Source of the DNA: Cyclobacteriaceae bacterium
GTDB lineage: Bacteria; Bacteroidota; Bacteroidia; Cytophagales; Cyclobacteriaceae
Assembly (NCBI GenBank): GCA_025455445.1
Contig: JALOMN010000271.1
Coordinates: 1 to 5,591, forward strand
DNA: 5,591 bases
Direction of reading: 5' to 3'
Positions within the stretch are counted from its first letter, which is position 1; every line of letters starts with the position of its first letter. Of the stretch, positions 1-5,591 are shown one piece after another. The notes beneath the pieces were generated by a model that ran no database searches, was not told the DNA's origin, and saw only the letters and a list, made by a program, of their open reading frames with translations. The position numbers were made by a program, and so were the translations under genes.

Positions 1-380
1 TCTAATTCCTTTGAAATTTCATCAAAATATTGAACAAAAAGCCCCTCCACCACCAAAATAGGTGACGATTTGAACTCGAGCAATTTGGGCTCTGCCATGG
101 GGTTATTATAGGTATACTCCTTTTTAATTACGTTTTGACCTGCCTTAAGCAGCACCAAATCATGGTGAAATGCTTCCCGATCAATGGATACAGGTAAATC
201 AAAGTTTTTGATGCCATTTTCATCTACCGGCTGCTGCTCGCGTGGTTTGTAATAATTATCCTGTGAGATAAGGCAAATCTGTTCTTCATTAAAACATGCT
301 GACAAGCCCTGAAGAAAAAAAGTTTTACCCGATCCACTGCCACCAGTGATGCCGATTGTAAAAGGCTTAGTACGCGACAT
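1..380 (-). CDS. udk: Uridine kinase family P-loop nucleoside kinase, N-terminal part (runs off left edge)
   Basis: Probable uridine/cytidine kinase, which would phosphorylate uridine or cytidine to UMP or CMP in cytosolic pyrimidine salvage. The frame is open from the ATG at 380-378 to the window edge, giving 126 complete codons of a family usually a little over 200 residues. The Walker A loop GGSGSGKT lies at residues 13-20. SQDNYYKP at 39-46 matches the family's conserved QDxYY segment. NFDLP at 59-63 corresponds to the NFDHP motif of classical Udk, and ILVVEGLF at 108-115 is the Walker B-like strand. The start sits four residues before the typical beta-strand into the P-loop and 12 bases after the rdgB stop, so the gene is probably the distal member of the minus-strand operon. 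Classical Udk has a YDF-type substrate segment, whereas here the region reads EYTYNNP (88-94). The family is firm, the exact nucleoside substrate less so. The C-terminal half is not visible. Confidence 0.85.
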   Translation of the reverse strand, partial: MSRTKPFTIGITGGSGSGKTFFLQGLSACFNEEQICLISQDNYYKPREQQPVDENGIKNFDLPVSIDREAFHHDLVLLKAGQNVIKKEYTYNNPMAEPKLLEFKSSPILVVEGLFVQYFDEISKEL

Positions 381-392
381 GAGTATTACCCG

Positions 393-974
393 TTATATAA
401 TTTTTGATGCTTTTAAATATCCTACCAATTTCTGCAATGCCAATGCTCGGTGACTTATTAAATTTTTCTCTGCGAGTGTCATCTCGGCCAGTGTTTTATC
501 GAACCCCTTTGGAATAAAAACCGGGTCATAACCAAAACCTGATGAACCACGCAATTCATCAATAATATAACCTTCTACAATTCCCTCAAACTGTTTAGTC
601 ACAGTTGGTGTAATCAATGTAATAACGGTTCGAAAACGTGCTTCGCGATTTGCGATGCCTTTCAGATTTTTCAGCAGAAGATTAATATTTTCAGTTGAAT
701 TCCTTTGCGGACCGGCATAGCGTGCTGAATATACTCCCGGATCACCATTGAGTGATGTCACTTCTAAGCCGGTGTCATCAGCAAAACAAGAAACTTTGAA
801 ATTATTGAAAACAAATTCTGCTTTCTGCAGCGAGTTGCCTTCGAGCGTAGCTTGTGTTTCTGGCAGATCTTCATAACAGCCAATTTCATCAAGCCCTACT
901 AAAGGAAAGTCCGGGCTCAATAGCGCCCGGACTTCTTCAATTTTGTGCTGATTATTCGTAGCAAAACACACCAT
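393..974 (-). CDS. rdgB: RdgB/HAM1 non-canonical purine NTP pyrophosphatase (XTP/dITP diphosphatase)
   Basis: Cytosolic house-cleaning enzyme that hydrolyses dITP, XTP and ITP to the monophosphate and pyrophosphate, keeping deaminated purines out of DNA and RNA. The 193-residue length is normal for the family. Family signatures appear in order: FATNNQHK at residues 4-11 (substrate-binding NN and K), LPET then TLEGNS at 37-48 (metal-binding Glu45), FADDTGLEV at 64-72 with the acidic pair D66/D67 that holds the catalytic base, PGVYSARYAG at 79-88, FGYDPVF at 147-153 (base recognition), and SHRA at 174-177. No key motif is missing. The start at 974 gives the expected short lead-in to the first strand and lies only 4 bases after the stop of the upstream FKBP gene. 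No Shine-Dalgarno is evident, so translation may be coupled. The uridine kinase gene follows after 12 bases. Assignment is very secure. Confidence 0.96.
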   Translation of the reverse strand: MVCFATNNQHKIEEVRALLSPDFPLVGLDEIGCYEDLPETQATLEGNSLQKAEFVFNNFKVSCFADDTGLEVTSLNGDPGVYSARYAGPQRNSTENINLLLKNLKGIANREARFRTVITLITPTVTKQFEGIVEGYIIDELRGSSGFGYDPVFIPKGFDKTLAEMTLAEKNLISHRALALQKLVGYLKASKII

Positions 975-978
975 CGAT

Positions 979-1488
979 TTAGCGGATGCCCGTTAACTCA
1001 ATGTCAAATATCAGATTGGCATTAGATGGAATTGTACCTCCACCGGCACCTTCTTCACCATAACCATAGCCAGAGGGAATGTATAAGGTCACTTTTGAAC
1101 CAGCTTTTACTAATGGTAATACCATCTGCCAGCCCAGAATCAACCCATTTAATTTAAACGTAGCACCGGTGTTATTTGAATCAAACACGGTACCCGTCTT
1201 CAATAATCTTCCGCTATACTTCACTTGCACACGGTTTTCCAGACAGGGAGTTGTGCCATCACCTTGCTGGGTAATCACATAACGCACTCCGTTGGTTTCC
1301 GTCTGAGCAGTTATACCATTTGCCAACAGATAGGCATCAATCGCTATGATATCATTGGCAAGTCTTGTTTGATCAATATCAGCCAAAGAAGTTGATGGCA
1401 CAACTTTCGTGCAATCTCCTTCATTGTCTTTACAGGCCTCTAACGTTACTAATGAGATAAGAAACAATAAAATTACAATACGATTCAT
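979..1488 (-). CDS. Single-domain FKBP-type peptidyl-prolyl isomerase, predicted lipoprotein
   Basis: A 169-residue predicted lipoprotein that would catalyse cis-trans isomerisation of prolyl bonds in envelope proteins. Residues 1-19 form a hydrophobic signal peptide ending in LEAC. Cys19 is the probable lipidation site, although Glu at -2 is unusual for a lipobox. Residues about 40-70 form a helical lead-in. The FKBP domain covers about 84-169. Residues equivalent to the human FKBP12 active site can be placed: Tyr91 (Y26), Phe102-Asp103 (F36-D37), Ile117 (I56), Trp120 (W59), Tyr143 (Y82) and Phe161 (F99). The domain should therefore be catalytically competent. It resembles the C-terminal half of the upstream 307-residue FKBP gene, sharing the pattern IDxYL, AQ, T, G, RYVI before the domain, so the two are probably tandem paralogues. 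Gaps are 6 bases upstream and 4 bases to rdgB. The client proteins are unknown. Confidence 0.92.
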   Translation of the reverse strand: MNRIVILLFLISLVTLEACKDNEGDCTKVVPSTSLADIDQTRLANDIIAIDAYLLANGITAQTETNGVRYVITQQGDGTTPCLENRVQVKYSGRLLKTGTVFDSNNTGATFKLNGLILGWQMVLPLVKAGSKVTLYIPSGYGYGEEGAGGGTIPSNANLIFDIELTGIR

Positions 1489-1494
1489 TCTACT

Positions 1495-2418
1495 TTATTT
1501 AATTTCAACCAACTCCATTTCAAATCTTAAGATTGTATTCTCTGCAATGAGTTCACTTCTTCTTTGCGCACCATAAGCCAAACCGGAAGGAATGAATACA
1601 GTCATTTTAGAACCCTTATTCATTAACGACAATGCCTCTTCCCAACCTGGAATAACCTGACGATATCCTAACTGCAATTCAATTGGCTCATATGGCGCGC
1701 GCGCTTCATTATATACATTATTTGCGCGAGCCACTGATTCAATACTGCTGTCAAAACAACGACCATCTAGCAGAAAACCACTGTAATTTACTCTCACAGT
1801 TTGACCTGCCATGGCATTCGCACCACTGCCAGGTTTTTCAATTACATAACGAAGACCTGATTCGGTCTTTTGCGCAACTACCGATTTTTCTTTAAGATAA
1901 TTGTCGATGATTACTGTATCGATAGCAAGTTGTTCACGCTGTTTAACAATTTCTTTTTCATTCATCTTGGCCATAATTTCTGACTGTAACTTCTTGGCTC
2001 CTTCTTCATCCACCACATCTGTTACTCCAATTTGAAAAGTGAATAAACCGGTGCTGTCAGTTCCTGGAGGCAATGGCTGACGGAACGTTTTTTCAAATAA
2101 CTCTTTAGCTGTTATCTGAAAGGTTACGCTATCACCTTTAGTTAGTAATTGAAATACTTCCAATACACCATCTCCGGCAGGCACTGAATCCTGCTTTTGC
2201 ACCATGGTGGGATAGCCCATTGCTTTACTGTCTGTCCACACTGAATCTTTTGCATCTTTAAAAAGAAAATTCATTACCAATATCTGGCCAGCTTTTGATT
2301 CTGCGCCATCACCTTTGCGCACTACCGTATATTTAAGTCCACTGGGAGTTTCTTTCGTGTTTGAACAAGCCGCGGCCAACATCATTACGACAACTGCTAC
2401 TAAAATTGATTTTTTCAT
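1495..2418 (-). CDS. Two-domain FKBP-type peptidyl-prolyl isomerase lipoprotein with degenerate N-terminal domain
   Basis: A 307-residue predicted envelope lipoprotein. Residues 1-17 are a signal peptide and the lipobox-like LAAAC places the lipid on Cys18. Residues about 24-135 look like a divergent FKBP domain: the fold pattern is recognisable (KGDSVTFQI at 94-102, FTFQIGVTDV at 126-135), but the active-site Tyr and Trp positions appear to be Asn50 and Val85, so it is probably inactive. A charged helical linker follows at about 137-180. The second FKBP domain, about 188-307, keeps Tyr212, Phe222-Asp223, Val255-Ile256, Trp259, Tyr282 and Phe299 and should be active. It has an insertion after FDSS (about 226-245) of the kind usual in Bacteroidota FKBPs. 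The start is preceded by an A-rich leader (AAAAAACAAA then ATG) and no Shine-Dalgarno. The gene lies 25 bases after the DHH gene and 6 bases before its smaller paralogue. The role of the degenerate domain, perhaps substrate binding or dimerisation, is inference. Confidence 0.92.
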   Translation of the reverse strand: MKKSILVAVVVMMLAAACSNTKETPSGLKYTVVRKGDGAESKAGQILVMNFLFKDAKDSVWTDSKAMGYPTMVQKQDSVPAGDGVLEVFQLLTKGDSVTFQITAKELFEKTFRQPLPPGTDSTGLFTFQIGVTDVVDEEGAKKLQSEIMAKMNEKEIVKQREQLAIDTVIIDNYLKEKSVVAQKTESGLRYVIEKPGSGANAMAGQTVRVNYSGFLLDGRCFDSSIESVARANNVYNEARAPYEPIELQLGYRQVIPGWEEALSLMNKGSKMTVFIPSGLAYGAQRRSELIAENTILRFEMELVEIK

Positions 2419-2443
2419 TTTTGTTTTTTGAGAGTTTAAGCTA

Positions 2444-3466
2444 TTAGTCTTTATTTAATTGTGTTTTATATTCTGGTAAAATACTCAGGAATTTTTTCAG
2501 TGTGTCTTCCAGTGAAAGTTTAGATGAACCGCCTGATGCATTGCGATGGCCACCACCTTCAAAATATTTGCGGGCCATTGCATTCACAGAAAAATCTCCC
2601 AACGAACGAAACGATAATTTGATTTCTTCCTTGCGATCGTACATGAGCACAGAAAGTTTTACGTCTTTGATTGACAAACCATAGTTAACCAGGCCTTCGG
2701 TATCACCTGTTTGTGCACCAAATGATTTTAATTCCTCCTGGCTTAGCATCATGTATGCGGTGTTGTAATCCGGCAATACCACGAGCTTCTGACTGAGCAC
2801 ATAGCCCGTTAATCGCAAACGCTCAAGGGTATTGGTATCATAAATTTCGCGGGCTACCTCGTGTGGGTTTGCACCACGATATACCAGTTCAGAAGCAATT
2901 TCAAATTCGCGATGACGCGTATTGTTATGTTTAAAACTTCCCGTGTCTGTCATCAGGCCTGCATAAAGGCAGGTGGCTACCGTTTTATCAATTAAGTCCT
3001 TTTCACCAAGTTCTTCAATCAATTCAAAAATAAGGCCTGCGGTAGAAGCCGAAGCGGTGCTCCATTGCACATAATCCGCAAAGTTTTCAGGCTCAAGATG
3101 ATGGTCGATCAACACTTTAATTGCGTTCGATTTTCGTATGGCATCGCCCAAACTATTAATCCGGCTCAGGTTCGAAAAATCAAGGCAAAACACCATATCA
3201 GCAGCCGCTATTAATTCCAATGCTTTTTGCTCCACCTCAGGCTTTTCGTTTGAGAGCGCAAGTACTGTTTCATTTCCTGGCATCCAGGCGAGAAAATCAG
3301 GATAGTTACTGGGGGTAATCACAGAAATACTATGACCTTTTTTAGATAAGAATGCGGATAATCCCAGCGAGGAACCCAATGCATCGGCATCTGGCTTGAA
3401 ATGAGTAACTATTACCACCCGTTTAGGGGTGCTAATTAGTTGCTTAAATGCCTGCAGTTTTTCCAT
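2444..3466 (-). CDS. nrnA: DHH/DHHA1 phosphoesterase, NrnA-like (nanoRNase / pAp phosphatase)
   Basis: Predicted cytosolic Mn-dependent phosphoesterase of 340 residues, the usual size for NrnA. NrnA family members degrade 2- to 5-mer RNAs to mononucleotides and can dephosphorylate 3'-phosphoadenosine 5'-phosphate; some relatives hydrolyse cyclic or linear dinucleotides. DHH domain motifs are in order: HFKPDADALGSS at residues 22-33 (metal ligands His22, Asp26, Asp28), FCLDFSN at 93-99 (Asp96), the signature DHH at 121-123, and LMTDTGSF at 171-178 (Asp174). The C-terminal DHHA1 domain carries FRSLG at 286-290 and the substrate-binding GGGHRNASGG at 304-313. All expected catalytic residues are present. 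The frame ends with tandem stops TAA TAG. It is the first gene of the minus-strand operon, with its start about 175 bases from the divergent ndk start. NrnA itself rather than another DHH/DHHA1 subgroup is likely but not provable from motifs alone. Confidence 0.9.
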   Translation of the reverse strand: MEKLQAFKQLISTPKRVVIVTHFKPDADALGSSLGLSAFLSKKGHSISVITPSNYPDFLAWMPGNETVLALSNEKPEVEQKALELIAAADMVFCLDFSNLSRINSLGDAIRKSNAIKVLIDHHLEPENFADYVQWSTASASTAGLIFELIEELGEKDLIDKTVATCLYAGLMTDTGSFKHNNTRHREFEIASELVYRGANPHEVAREIYDTNTLERLRLTGYVLSQKLVVLPDYNTAYMMLSQEELKSFGAQTGDTEGLVNYGLSIKDVKLSVLMYDRKEEIKLSFRSLGDFSVNAMARKYFEGGGHRNASGGSSKLSLEDTLKKFLSILPEYKTQLNKD

Positions 3467-3640
3467 CGAGGCGCAAAAATGGCAATTTTAATTGAGAGTA
3501 TATAGCCTGAAAATGAAGGCTGACAGGCAATTAGCTCAAATCAATAAAAATCTATTCTGTATGACCTGCAGACTATGGCCGAAAAAGCTAATTTTGCGGC
3601 CGATTTAACCATCAGTGAAACAACAAATAATCTAAATAAA
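3467..3640. promoter_or_regulatory. Divergent intergenic region between the nrnA-like operon and ndk
   Basis: This 174-base non-coding stretch separates two head-to-head genes and must hold promoters for both. It contains a small palindrome, CAATT-TT-AATTG, at 3483-3494 just upstream of the minus-strand operon start; a short inverted repeat AGCCT/AGGCT at 3504-3508 and 3517-3521; and the 7-mer GGCAATT repeated at 3481 and 3526. These could be operator-like but are short enough to be chance. No convincing promoter was found for the minus strand: only partial matches to TAnnTTTG, such as TAAAATTG reading leftwards about 20 bases before the start. The ATG at 3575 in frame with ndk is treated as non-coding leader. 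Confidence 0.5.
3589..3596 (+). promoter_or_regulatory. Possible Bacteroidota-type -7 promoter element for ndk
   Basis: TAATTTTG matches the Bacteroidota sigma-A -7 consensus TAnnTTTG at every fixed position. It would start transcription around 3600, giving a leader of about 40 bases before the ndk ATG at 3641, which is a reasonable distance. No clear TTG-type -33 element is seen at the expected spacing upstream, so this rests on one half of the consensus in A/T-rich DNA. Confidence 0.35.
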
Positions 3641-4020
3641 ATGGCAGGAAACAGAACTTTTACCATGATTAAACCCGATGCAGTGGCAGCAGGTAACACC
3701 GGTGCAATTACCAAAATGATTGAGGAGGCCGGCTTCCGCATTGTGGCAATGAAAAAAGCACAGCTTAGCAAAGAACTGGCAGGCAAATTTTATGAAGTGC
3801 ATAAAGAGCGCGGATTCTATGGAGAGCTATGCGCCTATATGTCGAGCGGGGCGATCGTCGCAAACTGATTGGCGCAACAGATCCCACGAAGGCTGCCCCC
3901 GGCACCATCCGTGCATTATTTGCCAAGTCGATTGATGCAAATGCCATTCATGGCTCAGACTCCGATGAAAATGCTGCCATAGAAGGGAACTTCTTTTTCT
4001 CTCAGTTTGAGAGATTCTAA
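3641..4020 (+). pseudogene. ndk: Nucleoside diphosphate kinase, broken by an internal deletion and frameshift
   Basis: Ndk transfers the gamma-phosphate between nucleoside triphosphates and diphosphates through a phosphohistidine, balancing NTP and dNTP pools. The ATG at 3641 gives the canonical N-terminus [14 protein letters not shown] with Lys11. The frame continues through [10 protein letters not shown] (54-63) and YMSSG (66-70), then stops at 3866-3868 after 75 residues. The remainder is in another frame from 3859 to 4020: [16 protein letters not shown], and [12 protein letters not shown] with the catalytic His at 3949-3951. Between SSG and RKLIG the family normally has about 16 residues (48 bases); here there are 8 bases. 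About 40 bases are therefore missing, which also shifts the frame. Repairing this would give about 139 residues with His117, exactly normal for Ndk. As written, neither fragment can be an active enzyme and a simple frameshift could not restore the lost segment. An assembly or sequencing error is a serious alternative. Transcription probably ends at the hairpin starting at 4031. Confidence 0.9.
3851..3862 (+). other. Deletion junction in ndk
   Basis: The codons after SSG read as A-I-V-A in the upstream frame, while bases 3859-3861 begin the downstream frame at the Arg of RKLIG. The two homologous frames thus overlap here, as expected at a deletion joint. The 5-mer TCGCA at 3858-3862 could be encoded both by the Val-Ala of the left side and by the Phe-Arg-Lys of the missing right side, 40 bases apart in an intact gene. 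This would fit slippage between short direct repeats. The parental sequence is not in the window, so the mechanism is inference. Confidence 0.6.
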
Positions 4021-4030
4021 ACAGAAAAAT

Positions 4031-4067
4031 GATTCAGGATTCCTGATTCCGGAATCCTGAATCTTTT
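4031..4067 (+). terminator. Rho-independent terminator downstream of ndk
   Basis: A perfect 13-base inverted repeat, GATTCAGGATTCC at 4031-4043 and GGAATCCTGAATC at 4051-4063, flanks a 7-base loop and is followed directly by TTTT (4064-4067). It begins 10 bases after the ndk stop, the expected place for an intrinsic terminator. An A-run (AAAAA, 4025-4029) precedes the stem, so it might also work in the opposite direction. The inner part also contains a 12-base perfect palindrome (GATTCCGGAATC, 4045-4056), giving an alternative fold. The T-run is short. Confidence 0.75.
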
Positions 4068-4141
4068 ACATCACCAAACGGAATCGGTTTATAACATTTA
4101 GAGCATATCAGGGTTAAAATCCCGAGACAGAAACACATCTT
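4068..4141 (+). promoter_or_regulatory. Leader and presumed promoter region of gcvP
   Basis: This short A/T-rich gap lies between the ndk terminator and the gcvP start. The only promoter-like string noted is TATAAC within 4090-4095, with no good partner element, and no exact TAnnTTTG is present. No Shine-Dalgarno precedes the ATG. The stretch is too short for a typical glycine riboswitch and its characteristic core was not recognised. Confidence 0.35.
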
Positions 4142-5591
4142 ATGAATCATATCAATCCCACCTATTCCGAAAAATTTGAAAATCGCCACAATGCACCCGA
4201 TGCAACGCAGATAGCGGAAATGCTAAAAGTAGTGAAAGCTGCTTCGGTAGATGAAGTGATTAATCAAACGGTGCCGGCCAATATCCGACTGAAGCAACCG
4301 CTTAACCTTCCTGCAGCGCAATCTGAATACGCGTTTCTTAAAGAACTGAAAAAAGTATTATCCAAGAATAAGATTTTCAAATCATACATCGGCACAGGAT
4401 ATTATGATTGCATTACACCCCCTGTAGTGCTTCGCAATATTCTCGAAAATCCGGGATGGTATACCGCATACACGCCTTACCAGGCTGAAATTGCACAAGG
4501 TCGCATGGAAGCACTAATCAATTACCAGACGATGGTGATTGACCTTACCGGAATGCAAATTGCTAATGCTTCCTTATTAGATGAAGCAACTGCAGCCGCG
4601 GAAGCGATGCACTTATTATTTGCTTCACGTAAACCCAGTAAGAAAAATGCCTCTACATTTTTTGTAGATGAAAATACTTTTCCTCAAGTAATTGATTTGT
4701 TGCTTACACGCTCTGCTCCTATTGGTGTAAATCTTGAAATCGGTGATGCCAGCAAACTGGATATCACCCGTGCTGATTTATTTGCGGTGTATCTACAAAA
4801 TCCTGATAACAATGGTGAAATAAAAGATCATACTTCTTTCATTGCGTCTGCGCATGAAAATGATGCATATGTTGTAATGGGTACAGACCTCATGAGTTTA
4901 TTGCTCATGAAATCGCCCGGAGAAATGGGTGCAGATGTGGTGGTAGGTAACTCACAGCGTTTTGGTGTGCCAATGGGTTTTGGCGGACCGCATGCTGCAT
5001 TCTTCGCTACCAAAGACGAATTCAAAAGACAAATTCCGGGACGTATCATTGGTATTTCGGTAGATGCACAGGGCAATCCCGCGTATCGCATGGCGTTGCA
5101 AACCCGCGAGCAGCATATTCGCAGAGAAAAAGCCACTTCAAATATTTGCACAGCACAAGTGTTGCTTTCTGTGATGGCAAGTATGTATGCCGTATATCAT
5201 GGTCCGGATGGATTAAAGAAAATTGCAGGTCGTATTCACGGCCTAGCACAACTTCTCGACAACGGATTGAAGCAACTTGGCATTAAGCAGGTAAACAAAC
5301 ACTACTTCGATACATTGAAAATTGAAGTAGCTGATAAAAATTCAATCAAACAGAAAGCAGAAGCTGCAGGTATCAACTTCCGTTACTTCGGTAGCAATCA
5401 CGTGGGTGTTTCGTTAGATGAAACAACCAACATCCACGACATACAAAATATTTTAAATGTATTTGGTTCTACCACGCTGAATACTTCAATCACTACTTCT
5501 GCTCTGCCAGCATCATTAGTGAGAACGTCACCAGTACTTTCGCATCCGGTGTTCAACTCGCACCACAGCGAGCATGAAATGTTGCGTTACA
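4142..5591 (+). CDS. gcvP: Glycine dehydrogenase (decarboxylating), glycine cleavage P-protein, N-terminal half (runs off right edge)
   Basis: The P-protein uses pyridoxal phosphate to decarboxylate glycine and passes the aminomethyl group to the lipoyl arm of the H-protein, the first step of the glycine cleavage system. The frame is open from 4142 to the edge, 483 codons of a protein usually about 950-960 residues in single-chain form. Family blocks are plain: FKSYIGTGYYDCITPPVVLR at residues 79-98, NPGWYTAYTPYQAEIAQGR at 103-121, NASLLDEATAAAEAM at 142-156, GVPMGFGGPHAAFFAT at 275-290, GRIIGISVDAQGNPAYRMAL at 300-319, and TREQHIRREKATSNICTAQ at 321-339. The PLP-binding lysine lies in the C-terminal half, outside the window. 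The N-terminal half is the pseudo-symmetric partner lobe. Sequence continues past residue 450 into the linker (SHPVFNSHHSEHEMLRY), where split GcvPA proteins would end, so this is the fused single-chain form. The gene appears intact, and gcvT and gcvH are not adjacent on the visible side. The start fits the usual N-terminus, and no better ATG is seen. Confidence 0.96.
   Translation, partial: MNHINPTYSEKFENRHNAPDATQIAEMLKVVKAASVDEVINQTVPANIRLKQPLNLPAAQSEYAFLKELKKVLSKNKIFKSYIGTGYYDCITPPVVLRNILENPGWYTAYTPYQAEIAQGRMEALINYQTMVIDLTGMQIANASLLDEATAAAEAMHLLFASRKPSKKNASTFFVDENTFPQVIDLLLTRSAPIGVNLEIGDASKLDITRADLFAVYLQNPDNNGEIKDHTSFIASAHENDAYVVMGTDLMSLLLMKSPGEMGADVVVGNSQRFGVPMGFGGPHAAFFATKDEFKRQIPGRIIGISVDAQGNPAYRMALQTREQHIRREKATSNICTAQVLLSVMASMYAVYHGPDGLKKIAGRIHGLAQLLDNGLKQLGIKQVNKHYFDTLKIEVADKNSIKQKAEAAGINFRYFGSNHVGVSLDETTNIHDIQNILNVFGSTTLNTSITTSALPASLVRTSPVLSHPVFNSHHSEHEMLRY

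Larger units (their letters stand above)
1..3466 (-). other. Probable five-gene operon (nrnA-like, two FKBP lipoproteins, rdgB, udk)
   Basis: All five minus-strand genes follow one another with gaps of 25, 6, 4 and 12 bases, and I found no terminator-like hairpin between them. This spacing suggests a single transcript starting in the intergenic region right of 3466. The last visible gene runs off the left edge, so the operon's end is unknown. Cotranscription is inferred from spacing and strand only. Confidence 0.75.

Noticed and set aside
1079..2684. Short plus-strand open frames at 1079-1282, 1683-1895 and 2502-2684
   Set aside because: All lie antisense to well-supported FKBP or DHH genes, with no recognisable product or leader.
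3467..3560. Minus-strand promoter for the five-gene operon, with TTTG and a TTCATTTT-like -7 element
   Set aside because: The -7 candidate differs from TAnnTTTG at two fixed positions, and alternatives such as TAAAATTG are no better placed, so no specific site is claimed.
3575..3640. In-frame ATG at 3575 that would add 22 residues to the N-terminus of Ndk
   Set aside because: The ATG at 3641 gives the standard Ndk start [14 protein letters not shown]. The extra residues match nothing in the family and the stretch contains a likely promoter element.
3829..3858. Independent small gene starting at the ATG at 3829 and containing the Ndk C-terminus
   Set aside because: The first ten residues are out-of-frame Ndk coding sequence; only the part from 3859 on is homologous, so this is the downstream half of the broken gene.
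3541..3947. Open frames on the minus strand opposite ndk (3541-3786 and 3765-3947)
   Set aside because: They are antisense to recognisable Ndk sequence and their translations resemble no family.
4068..4141. Glycine riboswitch upstream of gcvP
   Set aside because: The gap after the terminator is only about 74 bases and no glycine aptamer core was recognisable; GGGTTAAAATCCC at 4111-4123 pairs only weakly.
4828..5249. Minus-strand open frames at 4828-5151 and 5046-5249
   Set aside because: They are antisense to conserved gcvP blocks and look like shadows of its codon pattern.

Overview
The window looks like ordinary chromosomal DNA of a Bacteroidota bacterium, probably in or near the Cytophagales. 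The evidence is a pair of FKBP-type lipoproteins of the kind common in that phylum, A/T-rich gene leaders without clear Shine-Dalgarno sequences, a possible TAnnTTTG-type promoter element, moderate G+C, and protein sequences such as the Ndk N-terminus [14 protein letters not shown]. No mobile element, CRISPR array, tRNA or rRNA was seen. The lineage is inferred from family resemblance only.

Left part (1-3466, minus strand): five tightly packed genes read leftwards as one probable operon. In transcription order they are a DHH/DHHA1 phosphoesterase of the NrnA type (3466 to 2444), a 307-residue two-domain FKBP lipoprotein (2418 to 1495), a 169-residue single-domain FKBP lipoprotein (1488 to 979), the RdgB/HAM1 house-cleaning NTP pyrophosphatase (974 to 393), and a uridine-kinase-family gene (380 into the left edge). 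Gaps are 25, 6, 4 and 12 bases. Three of the five act on nucleotides or nanoRNA and two are predicted envelope prolyl isomerases.

Middle (3467-4020): a divergent intergenic region leads rightwards into ndk (nucleoside diphosphate kinase). The ndk reading frame is broken. The N-terminal 70 residues are followed by a junction where about 40 bases expected from the family are missing, and the rest of the protein, including the catalytic histidine, continues in another frame to 4020. Two normally conserved prolines upstream of the junction are also changed. This is the most notable observation in the window. It is either a decaying or dead gene or a local sequencing/assembly error.

Right part (4021-5591): a strong inverted repeat followed by a short T-run, 10 bases after the ndk stop, is a convincing terminator. 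After a roughly 75-base leader, gcvP (glycine decarboxylase P-protein) starts at 4142 and runs off the right edge intact for 483 codons.

Apart from the ndk lesion, these are well-known housekeeping families. I saw no sign of a previously undescribed system.
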